Shown here one piece after another: positions 26,651-41,067 of a stretch of DNA of 64,000 bases. The notes beneath the pieces were generated by a model, which was given only the letters and a program-made list of their open reading frames with translations, was not told the origin of the DNA and made no database searches. Both the position numbers and the translations under genes were made by a program. Source of the DNA: Apostichopus japonicus (Eukaryota > Echinodermata > Holothuroidea > Aspidochirotida > Stichopodidae); the NCBI RefSeq assembly GCF_037975245.1, contig NC_092566.1, positions 15,716,001 to 15,780,000 of the forward strand. The letters run 5' to 3'. How positions within the stretch are numbered: the first letter of the stretch is position 1; each line of letters opens with the position of its first letter.

Positions 26651-26835
26651 GCGTTGTTTTTGTCACGTAACTTTACTCTCTGTTAGCATACTCCCACCCT
26701 ACTTCCTCCTTATAGTCGTTCCGTTTGATACGTTAGACTATTCGCCGTTAGTCTCTCCTTAACGTGGGTTTCTCAGACATGTCTCGAAGCCACCTTAAAT
26801 GTGTGAACTGTTCCGAGACCTCTGTCTAGTCTGTT

Positions 26836-27950
26836 TTGTTTTCACACCAGACAGTGGCAGCACATCGACACCTGGCTAGCAGGCCAGGACAGGTTAGATC
26901 TATCACCGAACCCACAGTTCCCCTGGAGGGAATCGGAGGAGAGACAGGAGATGAAGAGGAAGTGAGAGAGTTGGTGGGAGTTGAGATGGAGAGAGGCCAG
27001 GAGAGGGCCGGAGAAGAGAGAGAGAGCGAGATCTGCCACCCAAGGTGCCGGCGTTGTCCGGATGTACCACCAAGGGCTAGGGCAAGGCTCAAGGCCAACC
27101 AAAAGCCCATGTGAGAGAGAGAGAGAGAGAGAGATGGATTTTTTGCCACCCAAGGTGCCGGCGTTGTCCGGATGTACCACCAAGGGCTAGGGCAAGGGCA
27201 AGGCTCAAGGCCAACCAAAAGCCCATGACAAAGACGGCCAGAGCGGACAGTCCGTCCGGGTCGCAGAGAGCGGCACCCGTTGTGGTGCGCGCAAAGAGAG
27301 GGGCTCCGGAGAGCCAGGGTCCGGCGAGACCTCAGAAGGAGCCCGGAACAGACGTTCCCCTCCGACCCAAGGAAGGCTAGGCTCAAGGCCAATAAAAAGC
27401 CCATTAGAAGTTCCGACCGGAAAGGACAGAATGTCCGGGTCGAGGAGAGTGGTACCCGGCGTGGTACGCACACAGAGATAGGCTCCGGGAGCCCGAGTCC
27501 GGCGAGAGAGGCCGGAGGAGAGAGAGAGAGAGAGGAGAGAAAGAGATGTTGCCCCCCAAGGTCCCGGCACCGTCCGGATTCTATGACCAAGGGGAAGGCA
27601 AGGGCAAGGCTCAAGGCCAATAAATAGCCCATTTGAAATTCCGACCGGAATGGACAGAATGTCCGGGTCGAGAGGAGTGGTACCCGGCTAGGTACGCACA
27701 CAGAGATGGGCTCCGGGGGCCCGGGTCCGACGAGACCACGGGTCCAGCGAGACCTCACAGGGAGTGCGGAACCGAGGTTCCACTCCGGATCCCAGGAGTC
27801 GGTCCCGGAGCCGGGAACCGATGAGATCAACAACTGCTGGGCCCCCAGATCGGGGTAGTAAGGGCAAACGCCCAATCCGAAAGGAAAGCCGGCTGGAGCG
27901 AGGTTCCCACGGCAAACGGAGATATACTTATCCCCAGCCTCAAAGTTAAT
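26836..27950 (+). pseudogene. GC-rich gag-like region of the DIRS element (remnant)
   Basis: This region is far more GC-rich than its surroundings and reads in several + strand frames as Arg/Lys/Glu/Pro-rich peptide broken by stops. An internal repeat around CCCAAGGTGCCGGCG...AAGGCTCAAGGCCAA...AAGCCCAT appears at about 27032, 27145, 27372 (partial) and 27553. Position between leader and RNase H is where DIRS elements encode their gag-like ORF1. No domain is recognised and I cannot exclude a non-coding repeat. A 411-codon frame on the opposite strand (26826-28061) is considered an artefact of composition. Confidence 0.4.
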
Positions 27951-28229
27951 CCCGCCTCCAAGAGGGGGAAGAGTCTCTTTCATCAGGGGAGTGTTGCCCC
28001 CCGGAACTAGCAGCTTGAGCTGCGACGACAGGTTCGAATCAATTGCGGAAAGACACTGCAATCGCTACACCATTTATCATTACACATCCCGAATGTGTGT
28101 TTAATGAGTACCAGCAGAAACCAGGACATGACATAGATTTCCTGGGCATTCATGGGTCATATTCTCCTCGCTAATTATTTTTCTCTCTCGTTATAATTCA
28201 TCGCCATATGTCTAGGTTTGAAACCTTGC

Positions 28230-28620
28230 TTATGTTTTGTTGTTTAAAAGCTTGTGGAACCCTCTCCAGAACATGTTAAAAGGCGCAAACTGAAGCGATT
28301 CTAGTACAGTCTCGTTACTTAGTACCTTGGCAACCTGCCAAGAAGAGAACGTTCTCGAAGCTTGGCAAAGTGCCAGGAAAACAAGCCTGCTAAGAGTCTT
28401 GGCAAACTGCCAAGACAATATACCCGCGCTGTATATTTGTTATGAGAGGAGGGGGGCCAAGCAGTCACCTGGATTGACACGTGTAAGCTCAACGTTTGCT
28501 GCAACGAGCTGTCGACTACGTGAGCGATCCCATGGAATAAACCTCTCTCTCTATCTTTTGGGTGAATTTCCAAGACAAACGCGTAGTAAGTTGGAAAAGG
28601 GGTAGGATAAAACCCCAACA
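28230..28620. other. Possible solo LTR-like insertion with three NFI-type palindromes
   Basis: The segment has three TTGGC-N5-GCCA(A/G) palindromes (28327-28341, 28362-28376, 28399-28413), then a polyadenylation signal AATAAA followed by a CT-rich stretch at about 28536-28562, and ends in ...CCCCAACA near 28620. This layout resembles a retroelement LTR, but I could not find a matching target-site duplication or both boundaries. It may equally be part of the DIRS internal region. Confidence 0.3.
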
Positions 28621-29187
28621 AAGGTACAAGCGCTAACGCGCTCCGAGCATACAGTATGCGCTTCGTGAATAATGTTCGATGTTCCGACATTTTAAGCACA
28701 GTTGCATTTCGTAGCACCTGATAGCCTAGTCATGGCTATGCGCTAGGTGGTTTCAATAGGAAGTTGGATACTTCTACTGTACTACACTACGAAATTGACA
28801 CGTCTCGACATGGAGAGATTTGAGGAGTAACGGGTACGTTATAACATTTATTACGTGTTTATTACGTTAAATGTGGTGTGGTAAAAACGTCGACATAACG
28901 TTTCTATGAGATATGAATGATATATTAATGTTATATTAATGTCTTAACGTAAATCGTTTTGAAATATGAGGCTGAAAACGTTTTCGGTGACATACCTCTT
29001 ACACCACTAATAACGTTACCATAACAATACACTAAGCCTACATGCTTAGTAACGCTTTAGTGTTTGCTGAGTAACTCCCCGGGCTCCGTTAAGCAGCCAG
29101 GGATTTATGAGGTGGATTTTCTACAAACCCACCCTCTCACCATCTTCACAGCCCCTCTTGGGAGTTTGTTTCTGATGAGTAGGTCTA

Positions 29188-29405
29188 TCGCTCAGTTAGC
29201 TCAGGGTTAAAGCATTTCAGTCATAAGGTCCCCGGTTCAGGCCACCCCAAGAGTAATGTATGTTGTCCAGCTACAGAGTTGTTGACTTTTCATAATCATG
29301 GACGTTAAATTTGTATGTAAGAGACTGACTTCAGTCAGCTTGCAGCTTGGTTAAGCCAGTGAGGCTTCTTCTCAAGTTCCTACTTGCAGGATGATCCTAA
29401 ATACG
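29188..29405 (+). mobile_element. tRNA-derived SINE (copy A), nested in DIRS
   Basis: Box A-like TAGCTCAGGG at 29197-29206 and box B-like GTTCAGGCC at 29235-29243, both slightly off consensus. The 3' body (TAATGTATGTTGTCCAGCTACAG, CATAATCATGGACGTTAAAT, CTGACTTCAGTCAG, TTGCAGGA) is shared with the better copy at 53.7 kb. It sits between the gag-like and RNase H remnants of the DIRS element. Confidence 0.75.
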
Positions 29406-29595
29406 TTCTTAAATACATACATTTAAATTGTAGGAGTCACATAAACAGTAGCATTGTAGCTTTGTTTAAGATTCTGATGAAGCAAACTATCCATTCAGTA
29501 CTCAGTCTCATTTTTTGTAGCAGGGTGGCATTGTTTAAGATTCTGTACTCACTCAGCAGAGTGAGATTCTGTACCTTCAGTACTCATTTTTGGAG

Positions 29596-29800
29596 AGTAC
29601 TGTGGTCAAGTGGTGAAGGCAGTGGACTGGTGATCAAAGGCTTGCAGGTTTGAGTCCTGGCCGGATCATTCAGTTGTTTCCTTGGGCAAGGCACTTTTTC
29701 GTCAGTGCAGCTTCCCATCCAGGAGATACTTGTCTCTATGCTTGACAGGTTTTCGTTGACCGGGGTAATATTGTTAGGCATCATTATCTTTCAATAGGTC
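29596..29800 (+). mobile_element. tRNA-derived SINE (copy B), different family
   Basis: Box A TGGTCAAGTGG (29603-29613, fits TRGYNNARNNG) and near-consensus box B GGTTTGAGTCC (29647-29657) form a tRNA-like head. The body continues with TTTCCTTGGGCAAGGCACTTT, a motif common in tRNA-derived SINEs of marine invertebrates. It has no body similarity to copy A. It lies 200 bp upstream of the DIRS RNase H remnant. Confidence 0.65.
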
Positions 29801-29849
29801 TACGCCTTTTCTTTCCCCAATATTATGATTAATTTTTTTTTAGCATGGA

Positions 29850-30480
29850 AAGAACCTCCCTTAAACCTCCCTACAGGGTACAGCTTAGCATCATCAGGAC
29901 ATTCCTTTTCTTCAGAGTTTTCTGATTGCAACGGGTTGATAACTGAAAGAGTCATCAACGGTACTGTGGTACTGAATCAGTACTGCGAGTGCGACTGTCC
30001 TGCAAGCTCTAACAAGGTCACCAAGCAGGCCGCTGTCCTTGACTTCTTTAGCAGCAGATACACAGGGTTGGGCTCCTTGGAGCCCTCCGGCACCCAGGTA
30101 CGGGGCTTTTGACTACCATCCTCTCAGACAACACGACGGTGGTAACATACTGTAGCTACGTCAACAGACATGGTGGCACCAGGTCAGAGAGATATTGCCG
30201 TCTGGCAAGGGAGACCCTCACCACAGCTACAGAATCTGGCATGGCCCTACAAGTCTCTCAGATAGCCAGAAAGGAGAATGTGATGGCCGATGCTCTGCCC
30301 AGGGGACAGCTCCACCCTGACGAGTGGACCCTTTCGCAACGAACATGAAGTAGGTTTTCCACATGTTCAGCAGACCTCTGATAGACCTGATTGCGACACA
30401 GGGCAACAATGGGCTGCTCATCTTTGTTCAGGCGGCCCACCCGCAGGCCTTCCACATAACGCCAGGTCCCTGTCGCGAAA
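29850..30480 (+). pseudogene. DIRS RT/RNase H remnant (RNase H part)
   Basis: The frame 30109-30348 reads ILSDNTTVVTY, then NRHGGTRSE, then NVMADALPRGQ and DEWTL, the signature order of the RNase H domain of DIRS elements (SDN and AD motifs carry catalytic aspartates). In a second frame just upstream (to 30112), GSLEPSGTQVRGF resembles the segment before SDN, but the usual intervening part is missing. After the domain, a third frame (from about 30363) reads RPLIDLIATQGNN, the DIRS segment that follows RNase H. So the gene is broken by at least two frameshifts and a deletion. The reverse transcriptase proper should lie upstream but is not recognisable; nested repeats are found there instead. 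Confidence 0.75.
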
Positions 30481-30869
30481 CGGACCGGAAGCTTACATCT
30501 TCCCTCTCTTGGCATGGTCAGCCATCATAGTGGCCCCGCTGACCCCGGTTCGGGCAAAACTTATCCAGCTCCTAGCGGACGAGCCAGCGATCCTGCCGGA
30601 CAAACCACAGTCGGTTGTCCCATAGACGGGGCGCTGGCTCACCCGGACAGCAAGGGCCTACAATTAGGTGCCTGGAAATTGTCTGGTGTTTCCTTAGACA
30701 GAAAGGACTTTGGCCGCCAGAGTGAGAACAACCTTGGTACTTACGTTTTCTGCCTACGGAGATTCGGAGTATGCCGAACGAGACAGACTCTGCCTACCAT
30801 GGCCTTTCTAACCTTGATCGCTGACTCCTTACCCACACTGTTCCAAGAAGGGAGGCAGGGTGTAGATGA

Positions 30870-31500
30870 TCAAACACTTTCGTTCGGCTGTTGCTGCCTT
30901 CCATCAGGGGCTTCCCCTACGGCTCCACGCCAGGCAGCAACGGCTCGCCTTGACTAAGGTGCCTTCAGTCCTACGGTTTGTGGGGTGCTGATAGTTCTCG
31001 ACCCCTCCTTCTTCGCAAGAACCAGGTTTGGGCTCTCCTACCGGGAGACATCATCATCCCAGAGATCGAGACCTCTTTGATCCCGGAAGACAGACTACAG
31101 TATGGTTTCCCATTAGGGCACTGAAGTGGTACCTCAACAGAACACAAGATCTCTTGGGTGCTTCGACATCTCTGTTCTTCCTCCTTCGAGTGCCCCACTC
31201 AGCAGCCTGGGAGTATACCTTGTCCCGCTGTTTGGTGGAAGCCATCCGCCCTCTGGCTACAGGTCCAGGCAGATCCATGGCTCACAACAGCAGGGGTTTC
31301 ACTGCTTCTACAGCCCTGTTCGCAGGTTTTCCAATAGTGGACATCTGCAAGACGACGGCGTGGAAGACTCCAATCGCTTCGTCGCCTGCTACTTATCGGA
31401 CATATCACAGGCCGATTTGGCTTTGGTCGCTCGATGATACGAGCTCCGGGGGTCCCACCCCTCGGGCCTCCCACCATCGGACAGTGCCACTCGGTGCATA
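30870..31500 (+). pseudogene. DIRS tyrosine recombinase remnant
   Basis: Frame fragment at 30875 reads HFRSAVAAFHQGLP, typical of the core-binding domain. The frame 31028-31501 reads RALKWYLNRTQDL, then TLSRCLVEAIRP, then MAHNSRGFTASTALFAGF and DICKTTAWKT, matching the catalytic C-terminal domain of DIRS tyrosine recombinases. H-N-S-R at 31283-31294 fits the HxxR box. The following segment with the candidate nucleophile Tyr (CYLSDISQADLALVAR) is in a different frame (within 31126-31437), so there is a frameshift after AWKT, and the N-terminal part is interrupted by stops. Enzymatic activity is not expected. Confidence 0.78.
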
Positions 31501-31591
31501 GGTTGTGGGGAGACAGGTAAGTGGGGAACGAAGTAAATATTATAAAACTTACTGGTTTATATATTTACGAGTGACCCACTTACCTGTCTCC
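31492..31591 (+). repeat. DIRS internal complementary region (ICR)
   Basis: 31492-31538 is the reverse complement of the left end (about 25291-25337). 31539-31591 is the reverse complement of the right end (32118-32170). The two halves meet at GAAGTAAAT|ATTATAAAAC, which reproduces both outer ends joined. Inside, a 17-bp sequence beginning GGAGACAGGTAAG at 31509-31525 is inverted at 31575-31591. This is the template by which DIRS elements restore their ends during circularisation. Confidence 0.9.
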
Positions 31592-32020
31592 ATTTCCCGC
31601 CACCCTCCCCCGAGGGAGGTGGGACGCAGCCGGACGGGGGAGCGGTCGTTCGACCTGACTCGTGGCTCCTCGCGTTTCGTCGATAGACATCGCCACCCCC
31701 TGGGTCGCCTGCGGCTACTTGTCTATCGGTGGGTGTTGTTTCCTTAGTTTGGTTTACCAGGTTACTCTTTACCATCTAAGGTAGTATGGGCCTCGTCCCC
31801 TTGTTCAATTAGGCCTCTGTAAGTGTAGGGGGAGGCACGCCTACGGGGTGACGGAGGGCGGACCCCCACCCCGACTGTTCAGGGTGGGCTCCGCCTGGAG
31901 GCGTCAGCAGTCTTTGTTAGCGTTAGATTTTTCCTTCTCGGCGAGCTCGGCGGGTGGCAGGGTTTACCCGCCACCCTCCCCGAGGTCGCGTCAGGGGCCA
32001 CTTTGTGGGAAAGTGGTCTC

Positions 32021-32170
32021 AAAATGAAGGAAGGCCATTAGGGCCAATGAGGGTGTACAGTGTTAAAAGATTACCAGGGCATTCTAGACACGGTAGAATG
32101 CGGTGCATAGGTTGTGGGGAGACAGGTAAGTGGGTCACTCGTAAATATATAAACCAGTAAGTTTTATAAT
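32021..32170 (+). repeat. DIRS right inverted terminal repeat
   Basis: 32021-32134 is the 114-bp inverted match to the left repeat. 32135-32170 is a right-specific extension ending GTTTTATAAT. The outer edge is defined by the end of the match with the internal complementary region. Confidence 0.87.
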
Positions 32171-34619
32171 ATCTTTTAATTATCTGGGAAATGTCAATGC
32201 AAGGATAATGCAAGAAACTGCTTCACTTGAAACAATCCTCCCATTGAATTTTAAATCTACAATTAACTACAAAGCAACAGGAGGTGGGAGAGTTTTGAAG
32301 TTTTTACAAAGTCATTCCAAGGGTTCATAAAATCTCCCATCTTAAGGATTTCAAGACCGATTTCAGCAGACAGTAAAGTACATAACGAGACCTGCAGATA
32401 ATCCTCTAGATATATGACATGATAATTTTTCCTAGACTAATTATTTCAATCTTCTTCAAACCAGTGTTATGCCTTTTTTTTTCTTATTCCTTTCTGTATT
32501 TTGGCTTTATTTTTTTACCCTTTCTACTGCTGCTTTCATAACCGGCCAAGTGGCTCTTCGTGAACCCCTCAAACAGAAGCTCTCATCCTCCTCGTCTTTA
32601 TATACGCCTACCCTTTTTCCCAGCTCCCCGTGTCTTGTCAATTATTATCAAGTTAATAGCTTTCTCCGAGTACCGCTAATTTATTTTCCGTAGAGCGAGT
32701 GCATCTCCCTCCCAACCCCCCCACTTTTCATCTGGGTTAGATGAAGAAGGAAAAAAAAATTAGCATCGATGCAGTAGTCTTTGGAGCCCCTCGACAGAGG
32801 TTGAAAAGTGGCTAGATCCACTTGACCTAACGTTTGGCTTATTCTATGGCCGACCAAGAAAAATTTCAAGAGTGTGCATAATTTTTTGTGTTAATTTAGT
32901 CAAACAACTCTTTTTCGCAATTTTTATCGAGTATGTACGATCCGAAAGACTGGGAGACCTAGCGAGAGAGAGAGAGGTGGGTGGAGAGAGAGCTATAATA
33001 GATAGATAGAGAGAGATCATGTCTGCAACATCATGTGAAAAAAGGCAGGTTCTCAATCGTGTGATAGAAAAGGTAAACAAATCTATAATACACTTGACAT
33101 AGGGGATCACAAATAGGGGCCACACGCATCATACACCCACGGACAGACAGACAGACAGACAGACAAGAAGCACTATGGCTCGATCAGCTCAGTCCCTCGG
33201 TTGTTTTCAGCTACCCTGGGGTTACTGTGATGAAAATATATGTAACCTCAAACTTTATCCACGAGAAAAAAGGAAAAAAAGGAAAACGATAACAGATTGG
33301 CAAGATGAGAGACAGACATTCCCAGGGACCAGCAAAAATATATCACAAATGACAATTGATTATCTACTGATGAAGATATAGAATATATAGCACAGGGGCT
33401 CGGAATATGTGCATGGCCTGGGGAGATAATATCCACGAGATGGAGCATAAGGAGGAATAAATTTAAAAATGTTAACCAGCTCAAAAAAGTAGGCTAATTT
33501 TTATTTTTTATTTTTATTATAGGAATGTGCATCATTAAACCCTTCTGCTAATCCTGTAACCGTACCTTTTCGAAATATTAAAGAGAGATGAATGTTCACA
33601 CAAGCCGTGGTACAGTTTTAACTGTCACAGGAAAAAAGAGTGGCATTATGTAGGTCCTATGTCTGTTTCTAGAGATCGGATGAATAAATTCCCTAATACA
33701 TGTTGATAAAGTTTCGTATGGCCATTTTTTTTCCCTGCAATCTGGGCAATATTCTCTCGTTCATGTAATTGGCAAGCGCATATTGGCCATTGTTTTGACC
33801 GGCTCAAATTATAGGTCATCAGTATTGTTTGGACATATGCTAGATAGTCAGATAATGGTCAGTTATGTTTAATCTTTCCAACATGCACTTTATCGCCTCC
33901 TGGTCTGTTGTAACATTACATTTTCATTTTGTTGTTTTTAAGTTTTCATGCTCAATAAAAGGTTTCTGTTTATTTTTTATTTTTTTATTTTTTTGGGGGA
34001 AATGGTATACGGTACCTACTTCATAGTTAGGATATTAATTGTCGGAAACAAATTTCATTGGCGACGATCGGGCACGGAAAATATTGCAATGATAACAGAC
34101 GAACTGTTGTGGTGGGAGTGTGTTTATTGACAGCTTGGGGACAGCAACTGCACCTGTTTAGTTCTTTACCATGCAAAAAACCACAAACCTCAGAACACGA
34201 TAAAAACAGATAACTTAAAAGTCAGTTTCAATGTTTATCTGCAGAGGGGGGGGGAAAATTCTGTTTCCATGACAATAACAAATTACAGATCATCGGCCCT
34301 TTCTGATTACATTCATTCGTGCGTGCATACTAAGATACGTCCTTCTGAATACCAAAACACATCTTACTTTTTACCTACGGCTTCTTCAAATTGCCTTTCC
34401 ATTTACCATAATCAGTCATGTCATGAAAAGGATGGACCGCCGATGTCGTCGTCAGAGACTGTACATCATTGCGATCATTGTGCTGCAAACCGTGGATTCA
34501 TTTACTAATGGATGCTTAGGTGACACAGTAGAGCAGATAAACAGTGTCTCCCAAGCAGAAAGCAAAGATTTTTGTTTACATTTCTAATCTCAAACTGTCA
34601 CTCGTCCCGAGCCACCACG

Positions 34620-34770
34620 CGAAAGAAACCTTCTCGTTTTATTTCTCCTGCTCTTCTTCCTCCCCCGCCTCCTCCTCCTCCTCCACTTTCTTCTTCTTCT
34701 TTCTCTGAATTCTACCTCTTTATCTTCTTCTCCTGATCAAGCTACTTTTAGTCCTCTCTCTCTCTCTCTC
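34620..34770. repeat. Pyrimidine-rich tract
   Basis: A roughly 120-nt run of C/T dominated by TTC, CCT and CT repeats, with few purines. Mirror-type polypyrimidine sequence of this kind can form triplex DNA; that is inference. Confidence 0.6.
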
Positions 34771-37607
34771 TGTTTCTGGTTGTCGGTTGATAGTTTAGTC
34801 GTCTTCCTTGCCAACGGAATGACGTCATGGCAGGAATCGATGATGACAGGGTCGAAGGTGACACGCGGTACGGTGGATCTTATTTGGTACGGATCCTTGA
34901 CGGCAGGATTCCTCTGTTATTATTATTATGACTCAAACAATATCAGAGACGAAGTTGATTAACTTCCATCATGATTTATATTTATCTCGCCTGATATGAT
35001 TAATATATTCCAAGGATGATGAGTGAGATAGGAGCAGCTACTATAAAGTCAACCATAGCTATTCGTTTTACTTTTTCGTTTAGCTCACAGTACATTTCAC
35101 AGTTTTCACTTTGGCCCAAAGTTTTTGTGACGGTATATTATATATGCAACCTTTACTCAGAGTATTCCCCCCTCCCCTACCCCCTGCCTATCACATCTAG
35201 CCAATTCAAAGTAACATCATGCTCATCTTCCACAAAATCATTTCATTGATCTTCCGATGGAGTCATTGTTTTCCACAAAAATGACGTCTTTTAGCCCAAA
35301 AATTAATAGCCCTTTCATATCTTTACATTTAAATCAGTGCATTCCCCAAAAAAATTTCTTGCTCAAATATCAAGTGTATGTAATTCTTTCATACTGTAGT
35401 GTTTTTTCTTCCTTTTTTTTCTTGCTAAACATGACCAACTTTGAAGTACTTTTGAACGAAATGAAATGTTGGATAATGAGTCAGTATTATTCAATCAAAT
35501 TAATAGATTAAAGTGAAAAAAATTGGTGGATATGATACTCGACTCAGGTGCTGTTGAATATTGAAATATTTTAAACATACAGTATCAAACATTCCTGTTT
35601 TTAAATTGATGTAGCAAAATTTCTGTCTGGTTAACTTGCTCTTAGTTTGTATATCATTATGCAACGTTGTATGCGGAATTCTATCGCAAATGGCAAATCC
35701 ACAAATGGAACCTGGGGAGATGGTACTAGAGAAAAGAGAAAAAACCTTAAAAATTTGAATAATTCAGTTTGAGAATTTACACACAAAAAAAGGGAGGAAA
35801 CACTCCAGCAGCAACAAATAAGACAAATAAACAAGAAAATTATCAGTGTTTTGCCCGGACAATTTCTCTGATATCTCTGCGGTTGATTTTATTCGTGGCG
35901 ACCTGTTTCCGAATTCCACTTGCGAAATTTGATTGGTCTATTAAAGTGTTTTGTGAATATGTACCAGATTAAAGAGATTACGGAGACACATTTCTCGACA
36001 CTCAGTGTATATTATACCCCTCCTATCTTTTGTATGACCAAGTCACTCTATCTGTCCCATAGGCTAGTGTCACAGGGTGAAACCCACTCCCTATGGATAA
36101 CAGTAAAGGGTCACCACCTTCACGATGAATGAACCTTCGTTAATAGACAGTTTGATTGTGATATGCTTGAACTCTCTCCGAGTTCACCAACTTTTTAATC
36201 AGTTAGGGGAAATTTTTTGAGGGGTGATTTTTCACAGCTAGTTCGATCCCCATCTCATTCTCATCATATCAATGGCTTTATCTGATTCTGCCAAAAAAAA
36301 AAGAAACGAGAAGCTGAACTCCAGCTGACCCCGACCAGACATAGGAATGAAATTCAACCCGTTTTCAACTCACGATAAAGGTCACCAGGCAGCCATTAAA
36401 ATCCCGATGAAATTAACCAAATTAATTGCAAATTTGAGGAACGGTCTCCCTTTTTTTCCCTGAAAAAGTCACTTATAAAAAAAGCAAACAGGTTTTATCT
36501 TCCCGAGTGCTGGTAGTAGAATTGCTTGCTTTATGCAAGAAGAATTACTGATGGTCGCGGGGTAATTGGGTCTAGAAATGGCTGTTTCGTAACTATCGGA
36601 GTGACAGCAATCCTACAGTCTGCGATCGAGTGAAGCTTCATCTTACCAAAATGTAAACATCATCAAGAACCCTATTCAAACATGCACAGTCTATCAAACA
36701 GTGTGTGGCACTTATCTCAAACCGTTTGGCATTTTCTCATCATTTTCACCCATGCAATATACATACATGTTATTTAGCTCTACTAGGTAGACCAATCCCG
36801 GGCTCTATATTTCTCTCACATTGACGTCCGCTTCTCCCCCGGATAATCAAACAAACAAAATTCCTCGAGAGGATGACAAGACAAAGTCCTCAGAAGGCGT
36901 ACCACGGTTCGTCGCATAGTTATTCACTGCTCTCTGGTTGCTAGGGAGTTTTTGTGCATTTTCATAGGCCCTTGTTATTTGCACTCTTGGTTTTTCGGCG
37001 AAAACATTTGCTTTCATTCACAAGTCGTAGCGTACCACGCTTTTCTTTTTCCTTTTCTTTTCTTTTATCGCTTTTTGTAAATAGAGGGAAGGAGGAATTG
37101 TGGCAGTTTTGTAGGCTGTTTTTGGGTCACGAGTTAGTACCAAGGTAAACTAACAAGAAGTTCATTTCTAGTTCACGTCGTGTACGTCAACAGATGTACA
37201 TAACAGGTTAATACGGCCAACAATTTCAGGGAAATACTACAGTAGATACAGTTTCAATTCTTGTTTGTGATCACAGGACTTTGCATCCATTTTGTATTAT
37301 ACTAATTTTGTTTTCAAACGTTGCACTTTCAATTTTCGCTCTCTTCAACCATTGATCACCGTTTAAAACCTAACAATGACCCAGTTGTTTGTCTGAGAAT
37401 TGGGGCTGCAGTACACTTTTCATTTTTAATAATAAAACAAATTGCAACAAAAAAATTTGTCCCTTAAAGTTATCACCGCATGATCATAATTAAGTTTATA
37501 AATTTATAAAAAATCATATTTGAAAAATTTGAGTGATGAAAGTTGGAATGCAGTTATGTCATGTCTTTATTCTCTATGTAGCTTGTGGTTTATAGTCGGT
37601 TATATAA

Positions 37608-40998
<3,391 letters not shown>

Positions 40999-41067
40999 GA
41001 AAATTTACTCCTAGATGACGACCAAAGTTTAAAACTCATCGACTTCGGGTTAGCCGCCAAGCCAAAG
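40999..41067 (+). CDS. MELK coding exon 6, DFG segment
   Basis: Residues 137-159 (23 codons). Encodes ENLLLDDD, then KLIDFGLAAKPK with the magnesium-binding Asp151. The acceptor is CTTTACAG and the donor is AAG|GTAAGT, phase 0. Confidence 0.97.

Larger units (their letters stand above)
25291..32170 (+). mobile_element. DIRS-type tyrosine-recombinase retrotransposon (degenerate)
   Basis: A 6,880-bp element with inverted terminal repeats. The core inverted repeat 25304-25417 matches the reverse complement of 32021-32134. An internal complementary region at 31492-31591 is the reverse complement of the left end fused to the right end, which is the diagnostic architecture of DIRS elements (they replicate through circular DNA and integrate with a tyrosine recombinase). 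Order inside: tandem-repeat leader, GC-rich gag-like region, nested insertions, RNase H remnant, recombinase remnant, ICR, right terminal repeat. No target-site duplication is visible, as expected for recombinase-mediated insertion. ORFs are frameshifted and the reverse transcriptase is not detectable. It lies in the same orientation as the MELK gene in intron 3. Confidence 0.88.

Noticed and set aside
26826-28061. 411-codon open frame on the minus strand, the longest in the window
   Set aside because: It is antisense to the DIRS element, of repetitive Leu/Ser/Pro-rich composition, with no domain. GC-rich repeats without stops on one strand explain it.
28319-28717. 132-codon minus-strand frame in the LTR-like segment
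   Set aside because: It overlaps the palindrome array, has no domain, and is on the opposite strand to the element.
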